Shown: positions 26,024 to 37,300 of the stretch, piece after piece
How the letters are laid out: every line of letters begins with the position of its first letter
Position numbering within the stretch: position 1 is the stretch's first letter
Source of the DNA: Bacteroidaceae bacterium
GTDB taxonomy: Bacteria > Bacteroidota > Bacteroidia > Bacteroidales > Bacteroidaceae
Assembly (NCBI GenBank): GCA_017651315.1
Contig: JAGCDE010000058.1
Coordinates: 1-64,000 of the forward strand
Reading direction: 5' to 3'
Length of the DNA stretch: 64,000 nt
Translations under genes and position numbers: made by a program
The notes under the pieces: model-generated
The model's input: only the letters and a program-made list of their open reading frames with translations
Told to the model about the DNA's origin: nothing
Databases searched by the model: none

Positions 26024-27268
26024 TCAGCTTCTGGTCTGTCCTTCACCGTTTATCAGCCACTTGTATGTGGTGAGCTCCTCAAGTCCCATCGGTCCGCGGG
26101 CATGGAGTTTCTGGGTACTGATGCCTATCTCGGCGCCAAGTCCGAACTGCGCCCCGTCAGTGAATGCGGTAGATACGTTCACATATACGCAGGCCGCATC
26201 GATGCACTGCTGGAACATGGCAGCCTTCTCCCTGTTCTCCGTGATTATACACTCGCTGTGCCGTGAGGTATATCGACGGATGTGCGACACAGCCTCATCG
26301 AACGAGTGGACTGTCTTTACGGACATGCGATAGGCCAGGAACTCCTTGCCGAAACTCTCCGGTACGGCATGTTCAAGCAGGTTCCGGGGATAATTGCCGT
26401 CAAGGGCCGCCCACGACTCCCCATCGGCCTCAATGACCACATCCTTTCCGGCAAGCGGGCGGCAAAGCTCAGGCAGGTCCTTCAGGCGGCCGGCATGTAT
26501 CACGAGGGAGTCCAGCGCGTTGCACACGCTTACCCGGCGCGTCTTGGCGTTGAACACAATCGCCGTGCCTTTGGCCAGGTCACCTTCCGAGTCAAAATAG
26601 GTATGACAGACTCCTGCACCTGTCTCGATAACCGGCACGAGAGCCTGTTCACGTACGGAACTGATAAGTCTGGCACTTCCACGGGGAATAAGCAGGTCTA
26701 TCCGGCCCACAGCACGCATGAGTTCCGAGGCGGCCTCATGGCCGGGAGGCAGAAGCTCCACCACATGGGGGCTGATGCCGGTTTTCACCAACTCCTCCTG
26801 AATCAGGTCAACTATGGCCTTATTTGAATTGAAGGCATCGCTCCCGCCCTTCAGGGCACAGGCGTTACGGGATTTGAGGCAAAGCGAGAATACATCGAAA
26901 CTCACATTGGGACGAGCCTCGTAGATGATACCTATCACTCCGAAGGGTACACGTACACGGGTGAGCTTCATCCCGTTGGGACGGACTCTTTCATCGATGA
27001 CCTTCCCCACCGGACCCGGAAGTGTGGCAACCTTGCGCATATCCTGCGCTATGCCGTCAAGCCGTTCACGGGTCAGCATCAGTCTGTCATACATGGGGTT
27101 GTCAGGCTGCATGAGCGCAAGGTCTGCGGCATTGGCCTCAAGCAGCCTGTCCGATTCACGGCCGATTGCATCGGCCACAGCGTTCAGCGCAGCCGTAATA
27201 CGTTCCTCATCCGCCAAAGGCAGCGTGTATGAGGCTTCAATCAGTGAGTCAAGGATTTCGTCTATCAT
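26024..27268 (-). CDS. proA: Gamma-glutamyl phosphate reductase
   Basis: The 414-residue aldehyde-dehydrogenase-fold enzyme carries '[20 protein letters not shown]', '[16 protein letters not shown]' and the catalytic Cys in '[16 protein letters not shown]'. It reduces gamma-glutamyl phosphate to the semialdehyde in proline synthesis. Its start overlaps the proB stop by 4 bp and argF' begins 16 bp after it ends. Confidence 0.96.
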   Translation of the reverse strand: MIDEILDSLIEASYTLPLADEERITAALNAVADAIGRESDRLLEANAADLALMQPDNPMYDRLMLTRERLDGIAQDMRKVATLPGPVGKVIDERVRPNGMKLTRVRVPFGVIGIIYEARPNVSFDVFSLCLKSRNACALKGGSDAFNSNKAIVDLIQEELVKTGISPHVVELLPPGHEAASELMRAVGRIDLLIPRGSARLISSVREQALVPVIETGAGVCHTYFDSEGDLAKGTAIVFNAKTRRVSVCNALDSLVIHAGRLKDLPELCRPLAGKDVVIEADGESWAALDGNYPRNLLEHAVPESFGKEFLAYRMSVKTVHSFDEAVSHIRRYTSRHSECIITENREKAAMFQQCIDAACVYVNVSTAFTDGAQFGLGAEIGISTQKLHARGPMGLEELTTYKWLINGEGQTRS

Positions 27269-28041
27269 TTTTCTGCTTTTTTTAATGGGTGGAAACGGGT
27301 GCAGAGGGCTGTCTCAGGATTGTTCAGCACATCTGTCAGGACATCCTGGCGGCGGCCGTCGGCTATACGGACCTCTATTCCGTCAAGCGCGACCCCGGAG
27401 GCTGTCTTCATTTTGGTCATCATTCCCCCGCGGCCATAACTGGATTTGCCCGAGCTCACACACCCGGAATAGTCATCATCGGGGAACACATCATGTATAA
27501 GTTCCGAGCCGGGCTCACCGGGAACACCTGTGAACACCCCATCGACATTGCTCAAAATGACCAGGACATCGGCTTTCATCATACGGGCCACCAGTCCGGA
27601 GAGTTCGTCATTGTCAGTGAACATCAGCTCCTCCACCGACACCGTGTCATTCTCGTTTATCACGGGCACCACCCCGTTGTCAAGCATGGCTTTCATGCAA
27701 CGCATCTGATTGGCCATGCGGGTCTCGTCCATGAAATTCTCCTTTGTGGTAAGTATCTGTCCCACGGTAATCCCGAACTCCTGGAAGAGATTGTAGTAGT
27801 GCTCTATGAGCTTGGCCTGGCCCACAGCAGCGAAGAGCTGGCGGCTCGTCACACTGTCATCCCTGATGGAAGGCAGAGCCCCGCGTCCGGAAGCCACCGC
27901 CCCCGATGAGATTATCAGGACCTCAGTCCCGCAATTGTGCAGCTCAGCTATCTGGTCAACCAGGGAGGCCATGCGTGAAATGTCCAGCCTTCCGTCCGGA
28001 CGGGTGAGCACATTACTGCCTATCTTTATGGCTATCCTCAT
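27265..28041 (-). CDS. proB: Glutamate 5-kinase (no PUA domain)
   Basis: The 258-residue amino acid kinase starts '[20 protein letters not shown]'. It has '[14 protein letters not shown]', '[16 protein letters not shown]' and '[14 protein letters not shown]', all ProB signatures. It catalyses the first, normally feedback-controlled step of proline synthesis. It is about 110 residues shorter than the E. coli enzyme because the C-terminal PUA domain is absent, so feedback behaviour could differ. Confidence 0.94.
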   Translation of the reverse strand: MRIAIKIGSNVLTRPDGRLDISRMASLVDQIAELHNCGTEVLIISSGAVASGRGALPSIRDDSVTSRQLFAAVGQAKLIEHYYNLFQEFGITVGQILTTKENFMDETRMANQMRCMKAMLDNGVVPVINENDTVSVEELMFTDNDELSGLVARMMKADVLVILSNVDGVFTGVPGEPGSELIHDVFPDDDYSGCVSSGKSSYGRGGMMTKMKTASGVALDGIEVRIADGRRQDVLTDVLNNPETALCTRFHPLKKAEK

Positions 28042-28049
28042 AGGTCACT

Positions 28050-28271
28050 TCATTTTTCCGACAGGATACGGTTGGCCTCTGTCTCGTCCTCAGGATTGAC
28101 CATGACGCTTATTGGGCCGGCCATGACAGTATATGTGGAGAATATCGCACTCATGGAATTATTCATTATCATGGCAGGTACGCCCTCGGATTCAAGCCTG
28201 GCCCTTACCACCTCCGCTTCAAAGGCCTCACCCTTGAAAACGCATACAAGATCCCTTTTTTCCTCTTTCAT
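28050..28271 (-). CDS. DUF2007-family small protein
   Basis: The product has about 73 residues from ATG 28271 (MKEEKRDLVCVFKGEAFEAE). It carries the DUF2007 pattern 'EVVRARLESEGVPAMIMNN' and ends 'VNPEDETEANRIL'. The family is described as a putative signal-transducing or ligand-binding small domain. An upstream in-frame start at 28325 would add 18 residues over the promoter box and is less likely. It lies 8 bp before proB and probably shares its transcript. Confidence 0.75.
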   Translation of the reverse strand: MKEEKRDLVCVFKGEAFEAEVVRARLESEGVPAMIMNNSMSAIFSTYTVMAGPISVMVNPEDETEANRILSEK

Positions 28272-28306
28272 AGAGCCTACGAGTGATGTTTTTGATTGAT
28301 TTGCAG

Positions 28307-28314
28307 CAAAGGTA
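28307..28314 (-). promoter_or_regulatory. Probable -7 box for DUF2007-proBA-argF'
   Basis: TACCTTTG on the minus strand fits the Bacteroidetes -7 consensus about 35 bp ahead of the DUF2007 start at 28271. A TAACTTTG box on the plus strand at 28336-28343 faces the MORN gene, making a compact divergent promoter region. Confidence 0.45.
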
Positions 28315-28389
28315 ACGTTTTTCATCCATTTTTCTTAACTTTGCCTCATTCATGAATGTCCGGAAAAGAATTTTATTCAGGCTATTGTT

Positions 28390-29577
28390 ATGATTCCGCA
28401 TAAAGATACAGAAAAAAGGTACTTAAAGGCTGGCCGGGAACAGTACAGGGGAATGTTCCATCCACTCTGTATATGCGCTTTTCTGACTCTCCTGTTCTGC
28501 ATGCTTCCCTCAAATGACGCATGCGCCCGCAGAGTCGGAAAAAAGAAGCAGACCGTGACCCTTACATTCGATGACGGCTCCACCTATACCGGCCAGATAG
28601 CCGACTCCTTGTTCAACGGACACGGCAAGATGGTCTATGCCGACAGCACCACCTATGAAGGAGACTGGAAGAACGGACTATGGGAAGGCAAGGGAGAGCT
28701 TCATTTCGCCGACGGCGACTGCTATATAGGTGAATTCAGGAATCACGCCATGCACGGCAACGGAACATACTGGTACGCCAACGGTGACTGGTACGACGGA
28801 GAGTGGAAAAACGGGAAATTCAACGGAACCGGCCGTCTGAACATGAACGACGGCAGTTTCTACTTCGGTGAATGGAAGGATGACATGAAGGACGGATTCG
28901 GCTGGCTCTATGTGGCCTCCGAGGACAAGGACTATCTGGGTAACTTCAGCTACGACTACTATGTAGGCAACGTCACTGTCGAAGAGGCTCCGCCTGAAAT
29001 AGTAAAAGACCTGATTGTCATAGAAAAGGAGCCGTATTTCTCTATAGACATGAGCTATGGCATCAGGCAGATGACAGACCTTTCGCTTCTGTTTGAAGGT
29101 CCGCGCAACTTCGGAGGCTTGACCGTAGGCTTCAGCACTCACTCGCTATACTACGGAAAGTCGGTCGAAGTGACCGATGATAACGGAAAAAGCATTTTAC
29201 TGGTGGATTGGGACCAGAAAGAGGATGAAGTGGAGATGTCCGGTGACCGCACATTCATGTCCATCTATGCCGACATAGGTCACTGTTGGAAAAAGATGGC
29301 AGTAGGCTGCTCAGCAGGAATAGGTATCCTACAATCCTACAAGATCTGCCGTTCAACGGACAATAATGTGTTCGAACGGGGAACCATATACCACAAGGAA
29401 AAGATAACCGGTGCCACATTCGGCTACCGGTTATATTCAAGATTCCGCCTCAAGAGCATCAAGTATCATGAGGAATCCCCCGATATATTTGAATCCCCCG
29501 GCAAGACTGACATAATGCTCAACCTGGGATATGGCAATCTCGACGGGTTCTTTATCGGATTCGGTCTAAGGTTTTAA
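28390..29577 (+). CDS. MORN-repeat exported protein with C-terminal beta domain
   Basis: The 395-residue protein has an N-terminal hydrophobic segment (a start at 28453 would give a cleaner signal peptide) and five to six MORN repeats (about residues 60-195), such as 'YEGDWKNGLWEGKGELHFAD' and 'YDGEWKNGKFNGTGRLNM'. The last 180 residues are beta-rich with alternating hydrophobics and end in 'GYGNLDGFFIGFGLRF', as in outer-membrane barrel or surface beta domains. MORN repeats bind lipids or partner proteins. The function here is unknown. Confidence 0.7.
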   Translation: MIPHKDTEKRYLKAGREQYRGMFHPLCICAFLTLLFCMLPSNDACARRVGKKKQTVTLTFDDGSTYTGQIADSLFNGHGKMVYADSTTYEGDWKNGLWEGKGELHFADGDCYIGEFRNHAMHGNGTYWYANGDWYDGEWKNGKFNGTGRLNMNDGSFYFGEWKDDMKDGFGWLYVASEDKDYLGNFSYDYYVGNVTVEEAPPEIVKDLIVIEKEPYFSIDMSYGIRQMTDLSLLFEGPRNFGGLTVGFSTHSLYYGKSVEVTDDNGKSILLVDWDQKEDEVEMSGDRTFMSIYADIGHCWKKMAVGCSAGIGILQSYKICRSTDNNVFERGTIYHKEKITGATFGYRLYSRFRLKSIKYHEESPDIFESPGKTDIMLNLGYGNLDGFFIGFGLRF

Positions 29578-29585
29578 AATAATTC

Positions 29586-30485
29586 TTACACCAACTGCCT
29601 TACGAGATCCTCTCTTTCTCCGTACAGATAATCTATTACGGGTATCTCTATCATAGTGTAGCAGCCAGGTTCCTGAAGCATCGACGCACGTGCGGCGGCA
29701 ACCAGCAGCTGGCCGGTGAGGGCCGGGTTGTTGATTTTCATGTCGAATTCAAACAGCTGGTTCTGGGTCCTGCCTGACACACCCTTGCGGGTCATGTTCA
29801 CACCATGTCCCATATCCTTGAGGCTGTCAACCGAATCCACCTGCATGACATGTGTCTCATCGTTCACGAAATAGGGGTCAGCCTTGATGGCGGCCGATAT
29901 ATCCTCAAACCTGTAACCGTCAAGGACCTCCACATATACCATCCGGCGGTGTATGCCTGTTCCGAGTGGAATAGTCATGGAGAGAGCCTCCCTGACACCG
30001 GGGACAGCCTTGACAGCCACGGTATGGCCCATGGACATGCCGGGACCGAAATTGGTATAGCTGAGACCCTTGGGAGCCATGGCCTGCATGAGCGCACGGA
30101 CTATCGAATCCGAGCCCGGATCCCATCCAGCCGAGATGACAGCCACACGACCGGAATCCCGGGCCACCTTCATGAGGCGTTTGCGGGTTTCGGGAATGAG
30201 AGTGTGTATGTCAAAACTGTCAACAGTGTTGATGCCAAGCGGAAGTATCTGAGCGGCATACTCTTCAGTCTTGCGGCTCGGCACGGCGAGAATAGCCACA
30301 TCAGGTTTTGGCAATTGTGAAATATTCCTTACAACTTTAAACTCTTTCAACTCACTCGGACAATTGGCGTCACCATTACGGCGAACTATTCCCGCAACTT
30401 CAAAGTCAGGTGCTTCAAGCAGTGCTTCGAGCACATATCTGCCGATGTTACCATATCCCACGACAGCAGCCTTAATCTTTTCCAT
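29586..30485 (-). CDS. ddh: meso-Diaminopimelate D-dehydrogenase
   Basis: The 299-residue NADPH-dependent enzyme begins 'MEKIKAAVVGYGNIGRYVLE'. It has the substrate region 'VISAGWDPGSDSIVRALMQA' and 'NFGPGMSMGHTVAVKAVPGV', both typical of Ddh. It makes meso-DAP directly from tetrahydrodipicolinate for lysine and peptidoglycan. A -7 box TAACTTTG (30521-30514, minus) and a dispersed repeat core lie directly upstream. Confidence 0.93.
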   Translation of the reverse strand: MEKIKAAVVGYGNIGRYVLEALLEAPDFEVAGIVRRNGDANCPSELKEFKVVRNISQLPKPDVAILAVPSRKTEEYAAQILPLGINTVDSFDIHTLIPETRKRLMKVARDSGRVAVISAGWDPGSDSIVRALMQAMAPKGLSYTNFGPGMSMGHTVAVKAVPGVREALSMTIPLGTGIHRRMVYVEVLDGYRFEDISAAIKADPYFVNDETHVMQVDSVDSLKDMGHGVNMTRKGVSGRTQNQLFEFDMKINNPALTGQLLVAAARASMLQEPGCYTMIEIPVIDYLYGEREDLVRQLV

Positions 30486-30513
30486 ACGTATTCATTCATT
30501 TGGTTTCCGGCCG

Positions 30514-30521
30514 CAAAGTTA
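30514..30521 (-). promoter_or_regulatory. Probable -7 box of ddh
   Basis: TAACTTTG on the minus strand about 29 bp ahead of the ddh start. The expected -33 region is occupied by the core of the dispersed repeat (30520-30545) rather than by TTTG. Confidence 0.45.
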
Positions 30522-30545
30522 CTAAGAATCTGTTTTGATTTGTTC
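30520..30545. repeat. Dispersed intergenic repeat core, copy 2 (inverted)
   Basis: Read on the minus strand the segment is GGAACAAATCAAAACAGATTCTTA, matching copies at 20412-20447 and 49900-49938. It lacks the CTGTAAGAAA half found in the other two. Confidence 0.6.
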
Positions 30546-30712
30546 CGGGAACTTTATTATTGTCTGTTTTAAGTTCCGCTTGGATATAGGCTACGCCCCG
30601 GAATAAAAAAACATGGGACAGATTTTCTAAAAAAGAAGCCCCGATGCATACGCGCGTGCAATAAACAGGGTTCCCGCGCGTTAATTATCTATATTCCTAC
30701 AATAGTACAGGC

Positions 30713-31309
30713 ATGATAGAATTCATTCAGGGGAAGGTTGTTGAACTGACCCCGACACAGGCAGTCATACTGACACAGGGCGGGGTGGCGTATTCGCTCG
30801 GCATATCCGTATATACTTATTCATCCCTCCAGGGCAAGGACGAGGCAAGGCTCTATGTCTATGAATCTGTCCGTGAGGATGCATGGGTCCTTTTCGGATT
30901 CAGTGAGAAAGATGAGCGCGAGCTCTTCCTCATGCTGGTTTCCGTTCCCGGCATAGGCGGGGCATCGGCCAGGATGATACAGTCCTCCTTCTCCCCGTCA
31001 GAGCTGACCGGGATCATCAGTTCCGGCAATGACGCGATGCTCAAGAAAGTCAAGGGCATAGGAGCCAAGACGGCCCAAAGGATAATAGTTGATCTCAGGG
31101 ACAGGATAATCAAGGGGAGAGGCAATGACACGCCTGTCATGCAGTCGCTCGGAATCCAGACCGGAAGGATAGCCGATGAGGCCGTGACCGCACTGATGAC
31201 ACTGGGATTCCAGCAGTCGGCATCGCAGAAAGTGGTGACAGCCATCCTGAAGGAGAAGCCGGAGATCACAGTCGAGGCGCTTATCCGCGAATCACTCAAG
31301 AGGATCTGA
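30713..31309 (+). CDS. ruvA: Holliday junction branch migration protein RuvA
   Basis: The 198-residue protein starts 'MIEFIQGKVVELTPTQAVIL'. It has the OB-fold domain, tandem helix-hairpin-helix motifs ('SVPGIGGASARMI' and 'KVKGIGAKTAQRIIVDLRD') and the C-terminal RuvB-binding three-helix domain ('ADEAVTALMTLGFQQSASQK'). It recognises Holliday junctions with RuvB. It sits 5 bp ahead of sprA, an arrangement common in Bacteroidetes. Confidence 0.96.
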   Translation: MIEFIQGKVVELTPTQAVILTQGGVAYSLGISVYTYSSLQGKDEARLYVYESVREDAWVLFGFSEKDERELFLMLVSVPGIGGASARMIQSSFSPSELTGIISSGNDAMLKKVKGIGAKTAQRIIVDLRDRIIKGRGNDTPVMQSLGIQTGRIADEAVTALMTLGFQQSASQKVVTAILKEKPEITVEALIRESLKRI

Positions 31310-31314
31310 CAGTC

Positions 31315-34300
31315 ATGAAGAGACTCCTTGCCGCAATCCTGTTCACGGCAGGTTCCTGCATAGGCGGGAGCCTCGTGCCTCTGTATGCGCAGGAGTCCGG
31401 GACAGGCCTGAGGGATCCGGAAAACATCACCCGGGTGGCCGAATTCGACGACAAGGCGGGCTTTTACCGCATCGGCACAAAACTGGGGGACGATTTCCTT
31501 GAGATCCCCGAACTCCTCACGCCAGAGGAATACCTGAAGCGCACCATGCAGAAATCCATGCAGTCCTACTACAAAAGCAAGAACGACGAAGCTTTCGAAA
31601 ACCATGAGGAGAACAAGTTCGACTTTACCGACATGAAGTTCGACCTGGGACCTGCCGAGAAGATTTTCGGACCTGGAGGAGTGCAGATCAAGACAAGCGG
31701 TTCGGCCTCCATAAAATTAGGATTCGACATCAACAGGATAGAGAACCCCGCCCTCTCCGTAGAAAACCGTAAGAACGGCGGATTCGACTTTGACGAACAG
31801 ATAAACCTCAACATGAACGCCCGTGTAGGTGACAAGGTCTCGATGGACCTGAACTACAACACGGAAACCACATTCGACATCGACACCAAGAAGATAAAAC
31901 TGCGCTATGAGGGCAAGGAGGATGAGATAATCAGGCTGCTTGAAGCCGGCAACGTGAGCTTCCCCACCAACTCCTCACTCATCCAGGGCGCGTCATCGCT
32001 CTTCGGCATCAGGACAGACCTCCAGTTCGGCAAGCTCAAGCTTCAGATGGTACTCTCGCAGAAAGAGTCATCCTCCTCGTCGGTAAGCTCGCAGGGAGGC
32101 GAGCAGCTGAACGGTTTCGAGATCGATGCAAGCAGCTACGACGAGAACCGGCACTTCTTCCTCTCCCATTTCTTCCGCGACAACTATGACAGGAACATGT
32201 CCATGCTGCCGAACATCGTGTCAGGGGTCAAGATTACCAGGATAGAGGTCTGGGTGACCAACAAGCGCAGCAACTATGACAATCCGCGCAACATAGTGGC
32301 ATTCACCGACCTCGGCGAGACAAGCCACATAAGCAATGGTATCTGGAACGCCGTCTCGGGACCTGCTCCGGCCAACAATGCCAACGACCTGTATGCAAGG
32401 CTTAACTCGGACTACACTGATATCCGGGACATAGACAAGGTGGCTGTAACAATTGGCAACTTCCTGAACGGCAGCAACGACTACGAGAAAATCTCCAATG
32501 CCCGCAAGCTAAACAGTTCTGAATATACCCTGAACAGTGCCCTGGGCTATATCTCACTCAGGAACGCCCTGGCATCGGACGAGGTGCTTGCCGTCGCCTA
32601 CGAATACACCTACGCAGGTCAGAGCTACCAGGTGGGCGAGTTCTCGTCCGATGTGACTGACACCGGCAAGGCCCTCTTCGTGAAACTCATCAAATCCAAC
32701 TCCAACGCTCCGGGAACAGGCACATGGGACCTGATGATGAAGAACATCTACTCCATAACCACCGGAACACTCAACAAATCCGGTTTCAAGCTGGCTGTGA
32801 CCTACCAGAGCGACAGCACGGGAAGCCGGATGACATATCTGCCGGAACAGGGACTCAAGGAGACTCCGCTGCTGCGCATGATGAATCTTGACAGGCTTGA
32901 CGAGAACCAGGCGACACATCCCAACGGAAAATTCGATTTCATAGAGGGTTATACAGTCATTGCATCCTCCGGAAAGATCATTTTCCCGGTGGTGGAGCCT
33001 TTCGGAAGTCATCTGCGGAAGGCTATAGGCAATGACCGCACCGCTGAGAAATATGTATTCCAGGAACTCTATGACTCCACAAAAGTGGTGGCCAAGCGTA
33101 TCGCCGACAAGGACAAGTTCATACTCACCGGAGAATATTCAGGCTCATCGGGCAATGTGATACAGCTTGGCTCAGGCAACATACCGCGCGGCTCGGTCAT
33201 CGTCACCGCAGGAGGGGTTACTCTTACCGAGAATACTGACTACACCGTGAACTACAACATGGGCACGGTGACCATCATCAACCAGAGCATCATCGATGCC
33301 GGCACCAACATCAATGTCCAGCTGGAGAGCAACACCTATTACAGTATGCAGCGGAAGACCATGGTGGGCATGAACTGGATGTATGATTTCAGCAAAGACC
33401 TTCAGATTGGCGGAACCTACATGCACCTGAACGAGAAGCCTCTCACGAGCAAGGTGACCATGGGCGATGAACCCCTCGTGAACACCATGTACGGGCTGAA
33501 CATCAGCTGGAAGCACGAGAGTCAGGCTCTGACCAACCTTATAGACCTGATCCCGTTCGTGAATGCCACCACGCCCTCCTCCATCAATTTCCAGGCTGAG
33601 ATGGCCGCACTCCAGTCCAATGTATCCGACAAGGTTCAGGGCAAGTCCTCCTACATCGACGATTTCGAGTCAGCAGAGAGCGGGATACCCCTGCTCCAGC
33701 CGTCGGCATGGTCATTATCGGCCGTACCGACCGGCATGAAGGGATTCGGCAAGACAGGCAGCGTGGAGGCGGGATATTACAGGGCACTGCTGAACTGGTT
33801 CACCATCGACCCGCTGTTCACGCGCCGCAACTCCTCACTGACCCCGTCCCACCTCAAGGGCGACAACGAGCAGCTGTCCAACCACTACGTGCGTGAGGTC
33901 TATGAGAGGGAACTCTACCCTAACAAGGAATCGACATCCAGCGAATCGACCACACTCCAGATACTCAATCTGGCCTACTATCCTGATGAACGCGGTCCCT
34001 ATAACCTCAATCCCGACCTCGATGTGAACGGACACCTGGGAAATCCGGCACAGAACTGGGGCGGAATCATGAGGAACATCACCACAACCGATTTCGAGAG
34101 TGCCAATATAGAATACATAGAGTTCTGGATGCTGGACCCGTTCATCTACAATCCGGCATCACAGGGCGGTGACCTCTACATAAATTTAGGCGAAGTGTCG
34201 GAGGACGTGCTTACCGACGGCAAGAAATTCTTCGAAAACGGTATTCCAGTGGATGACGACACCACTAAATACGAGTCAACGGTCTGGGGCAAGGTGCCCA

Positions 34301-37300
34301 ACGTCAAGAGTCTGGTGTATGCATTCGACAACAACAATGCCGACAGCCGCATCCGCCAGGATGTGGGTCTGAACGGACTTACCTCCGAGGAGGAGCGCAC
34401 ATGGCCGGCCTACGCCTCTTTCCTCAACGAAATAAGGCCGAAGGTGTCACCCGAGGTTTATGATGCCATTTATGAGGACCCGGCAGCCGACAACTACCAC
34501 TACTATCGGGGCGGTGACTATGATGCCGCAGGGATGCCGGTACTGGACCGCTACCGTCTCTACAACGGAACTGAGGGCAACTCGCCCAATTCCGGCACCA
34601 GCGGGAGCGCGTACGACCAGTCCTCCCGCACCACCCCTGATTACGAGGATGCCAACGCCGACTTTACACTCGATGAATACGAGAAATACTTCCAGTACAG
34701 GATATCCCTCCGTCCCCAGGATCTTCAGACAGGCAGGAACTACATAGCCGACAGGCGGGAGGTAAAGGTAAAGCTCAGGAACGGGAACAGCGAGACAGTC
34801 AACTGGTACTGTTTCAGGGTGCCAGTAAAGGAGTATGAGAAGGCCGTAGGTTCAATACGCGATTTCAGTTCAATACGCTTCATGCGCATCTATCTGACAG
34901 GTTTCACCGAAGAGGTACACGTCAGGTTCGGCTCTCTCGAACTGATGCGCAGCCAGTGGAGGAACTATGAGCAGCCCATTGCCAGCGCAGTGAACCGCAC
35001 CCCCACTCTTTCGGGTACATTCTCCGCAGCATCGGTCAATATAGAGGAGAACGGCGACCGTTCCCCCGTGAACTACGTCGTACCGCCCGGGGTGACCAGG
35101 ATACTGGACCCGAACCAGGTGCAGCTCGTACAGGACAACGAACAGGCTATGAGCCTCAAGGTCAAGGACCTGGGAGCAGGAGAGGCACGCGGCATATACA
35201 AGAAGACCTCGCTCGACCTCAGACGCTACAACCGCATACAGATGTTCACCCATTTAGAGGCAACAGTACCTGACGTGTCAGGCCTTCAGGACGGGGACAT
35301 GTCCGTATTCATCCGCCTCGGTTCCGACTATTCCGGCAATTTCTACGAATACGAGATACCGCTCAAGGTTACACAGCCCGGATTCTACAGCGGAAGCAGT
35401 GAGCAGGACCGCCGTCTGGTATGGCCTGAGGACAATATGCTTGACATACCGTTCGACGTGCTCACAAAAGTCAAGAACAACCGCAACCTGCAGAGGAACC
35501 TGGGCGCCATAAGCGCGAACGGGATATACAGTGAATATGACCCCGACAGACCAGAGAACAGGGTCAGCATAGCGGGTAACCCCTCCATCGGCAATGTCAG
35601 GGCCATTATGATAGGTATAAGGAACAACTCACTCGGCAGCAAGTCGGCCGAGGTATGGGTAAACGAGCTGCGACTGCAGGGCTATGAGAGCAAGGGAGGT
35701 ATGGCGGCCCGGAGCAAGTTCTCGCTAAAGCTGTCCGACCTGGCCTCCCTGGATCTGTCAGGTCAGGTCACTACTGCCGGTTACGGTGGTATTGAACAGG
35801 GAATCCAGCAGCGGAGAACCGATGACCTTTACAAATACTCGTTCACCACAAGCCTTAACCTGGGACGTTTCCTGCCTGAGGTAACGGGAATATCTGTCCC
35901 CATATATTATTCGTACTCACAGGAGAAAGTGTCACCGCAGTACAGTCCGTTCGACACAGACCTCTATCTTGACGATGTGATAGAATCCTATCCCCAAGCC
36001 GATGCAAAGGACTCCATACGCAACATCACCCAGGAGTTGAGCGTGAACAGGAACTTCAGCATTTCCAACGCCACGATAGATATCAGCAGCGAGAAACCCA
36101 TGCCATACGACCCCGCAAACTTCTCGTTCAGCTATTCAAGGTCCGAGAGGGACAACAGCGGAAGCACCATAGAGTACGAGCATGACAGGAACTGGAAGGC
36201 GGATGTGGATTACAGCTACTCGCCCTCCATGAAGGGTCTGCAGCCGTTCAAGTTCATCAAATACCAGTCACCGTGGCTTAAGATACTGAAGGAGACCACC
36301 GTCAGCGTCCTGCCGCAGCAGTTCAGCTTCAACACAGGCATCCAGCGAAACTACCACGAGCTTCAGGAACGGGATCTGGAGGGGGAGCAGACCGGCATTC
36401 CCGTAATCTTTTCACAGCAGTTCTGGTGGGACAGGGACCTCTCTCTCACATGGAACCCGCTCAAGGAGCTCAAGCTGTCATTCACGGCCCGTACAAAAGC
36501 CGAGATAGAGGAGCCTTACACGGTGGTCAACAAGGACCTGTATCCTGACCGGTACCAGTTGTGGAAGGATTCCGTCAAGACAAGCATCATGAACATGGGC
36601 CGTCCGTTAGACTACAACCAGTCATTCCAGGCATCCTACAACATTCCTCTGAGCAAACTGCCTGTTCTCGACTGGACAAGTGTGGACATAGGTTTCAACT
36701 CCCGCTATACCTGGGACAGGGGCACCACATACGCCGACGGTTCATCATACGGCAACATCATATCCTCCGACAGGAACATTTCGGTCAACGCCCGCCTGAA
36801 CATGACCAACCTCTACAACAAGGTGGCATACCTCAAGCAGGTCAACGACCGGTTCTCAGGTTCAGGAAGGAACAAGTCCAGGAGCGGGCAGAGCGCGGCT
36901 TCGACCAAGAACAAGTATCTGAACAAGGAATTCACCTTCCTGCCCGATTCCACATACACGGTAAATCACAATCTGGGCACGCTGACAATCAAGGTCACAG
37001 CCACCGCGAAGGACGGTTCCAAGGTCAAGCTGAAGTACAGGCGCATCGATGCCGACAACATCAGCGTAAAGGTCAAGGACACCCTGAACGTAGTGGTACG
37101 GGTCATCCAGGATCCGGACAAGGCAGCGAGGGAGGAGAAGATAACATTCAGGGACGGACTGGATTTCGGTCTGCACACCGTCATGATGCTCCGCAACGTC
37201 TCCGTATCCTACAGGAACACCTACAACATGTCCCTGCCCGGATTCATGCCCTCATCGGGTTTCCTCGGACAATCCAGGTCATCGGGACTTATGGCTCCCG

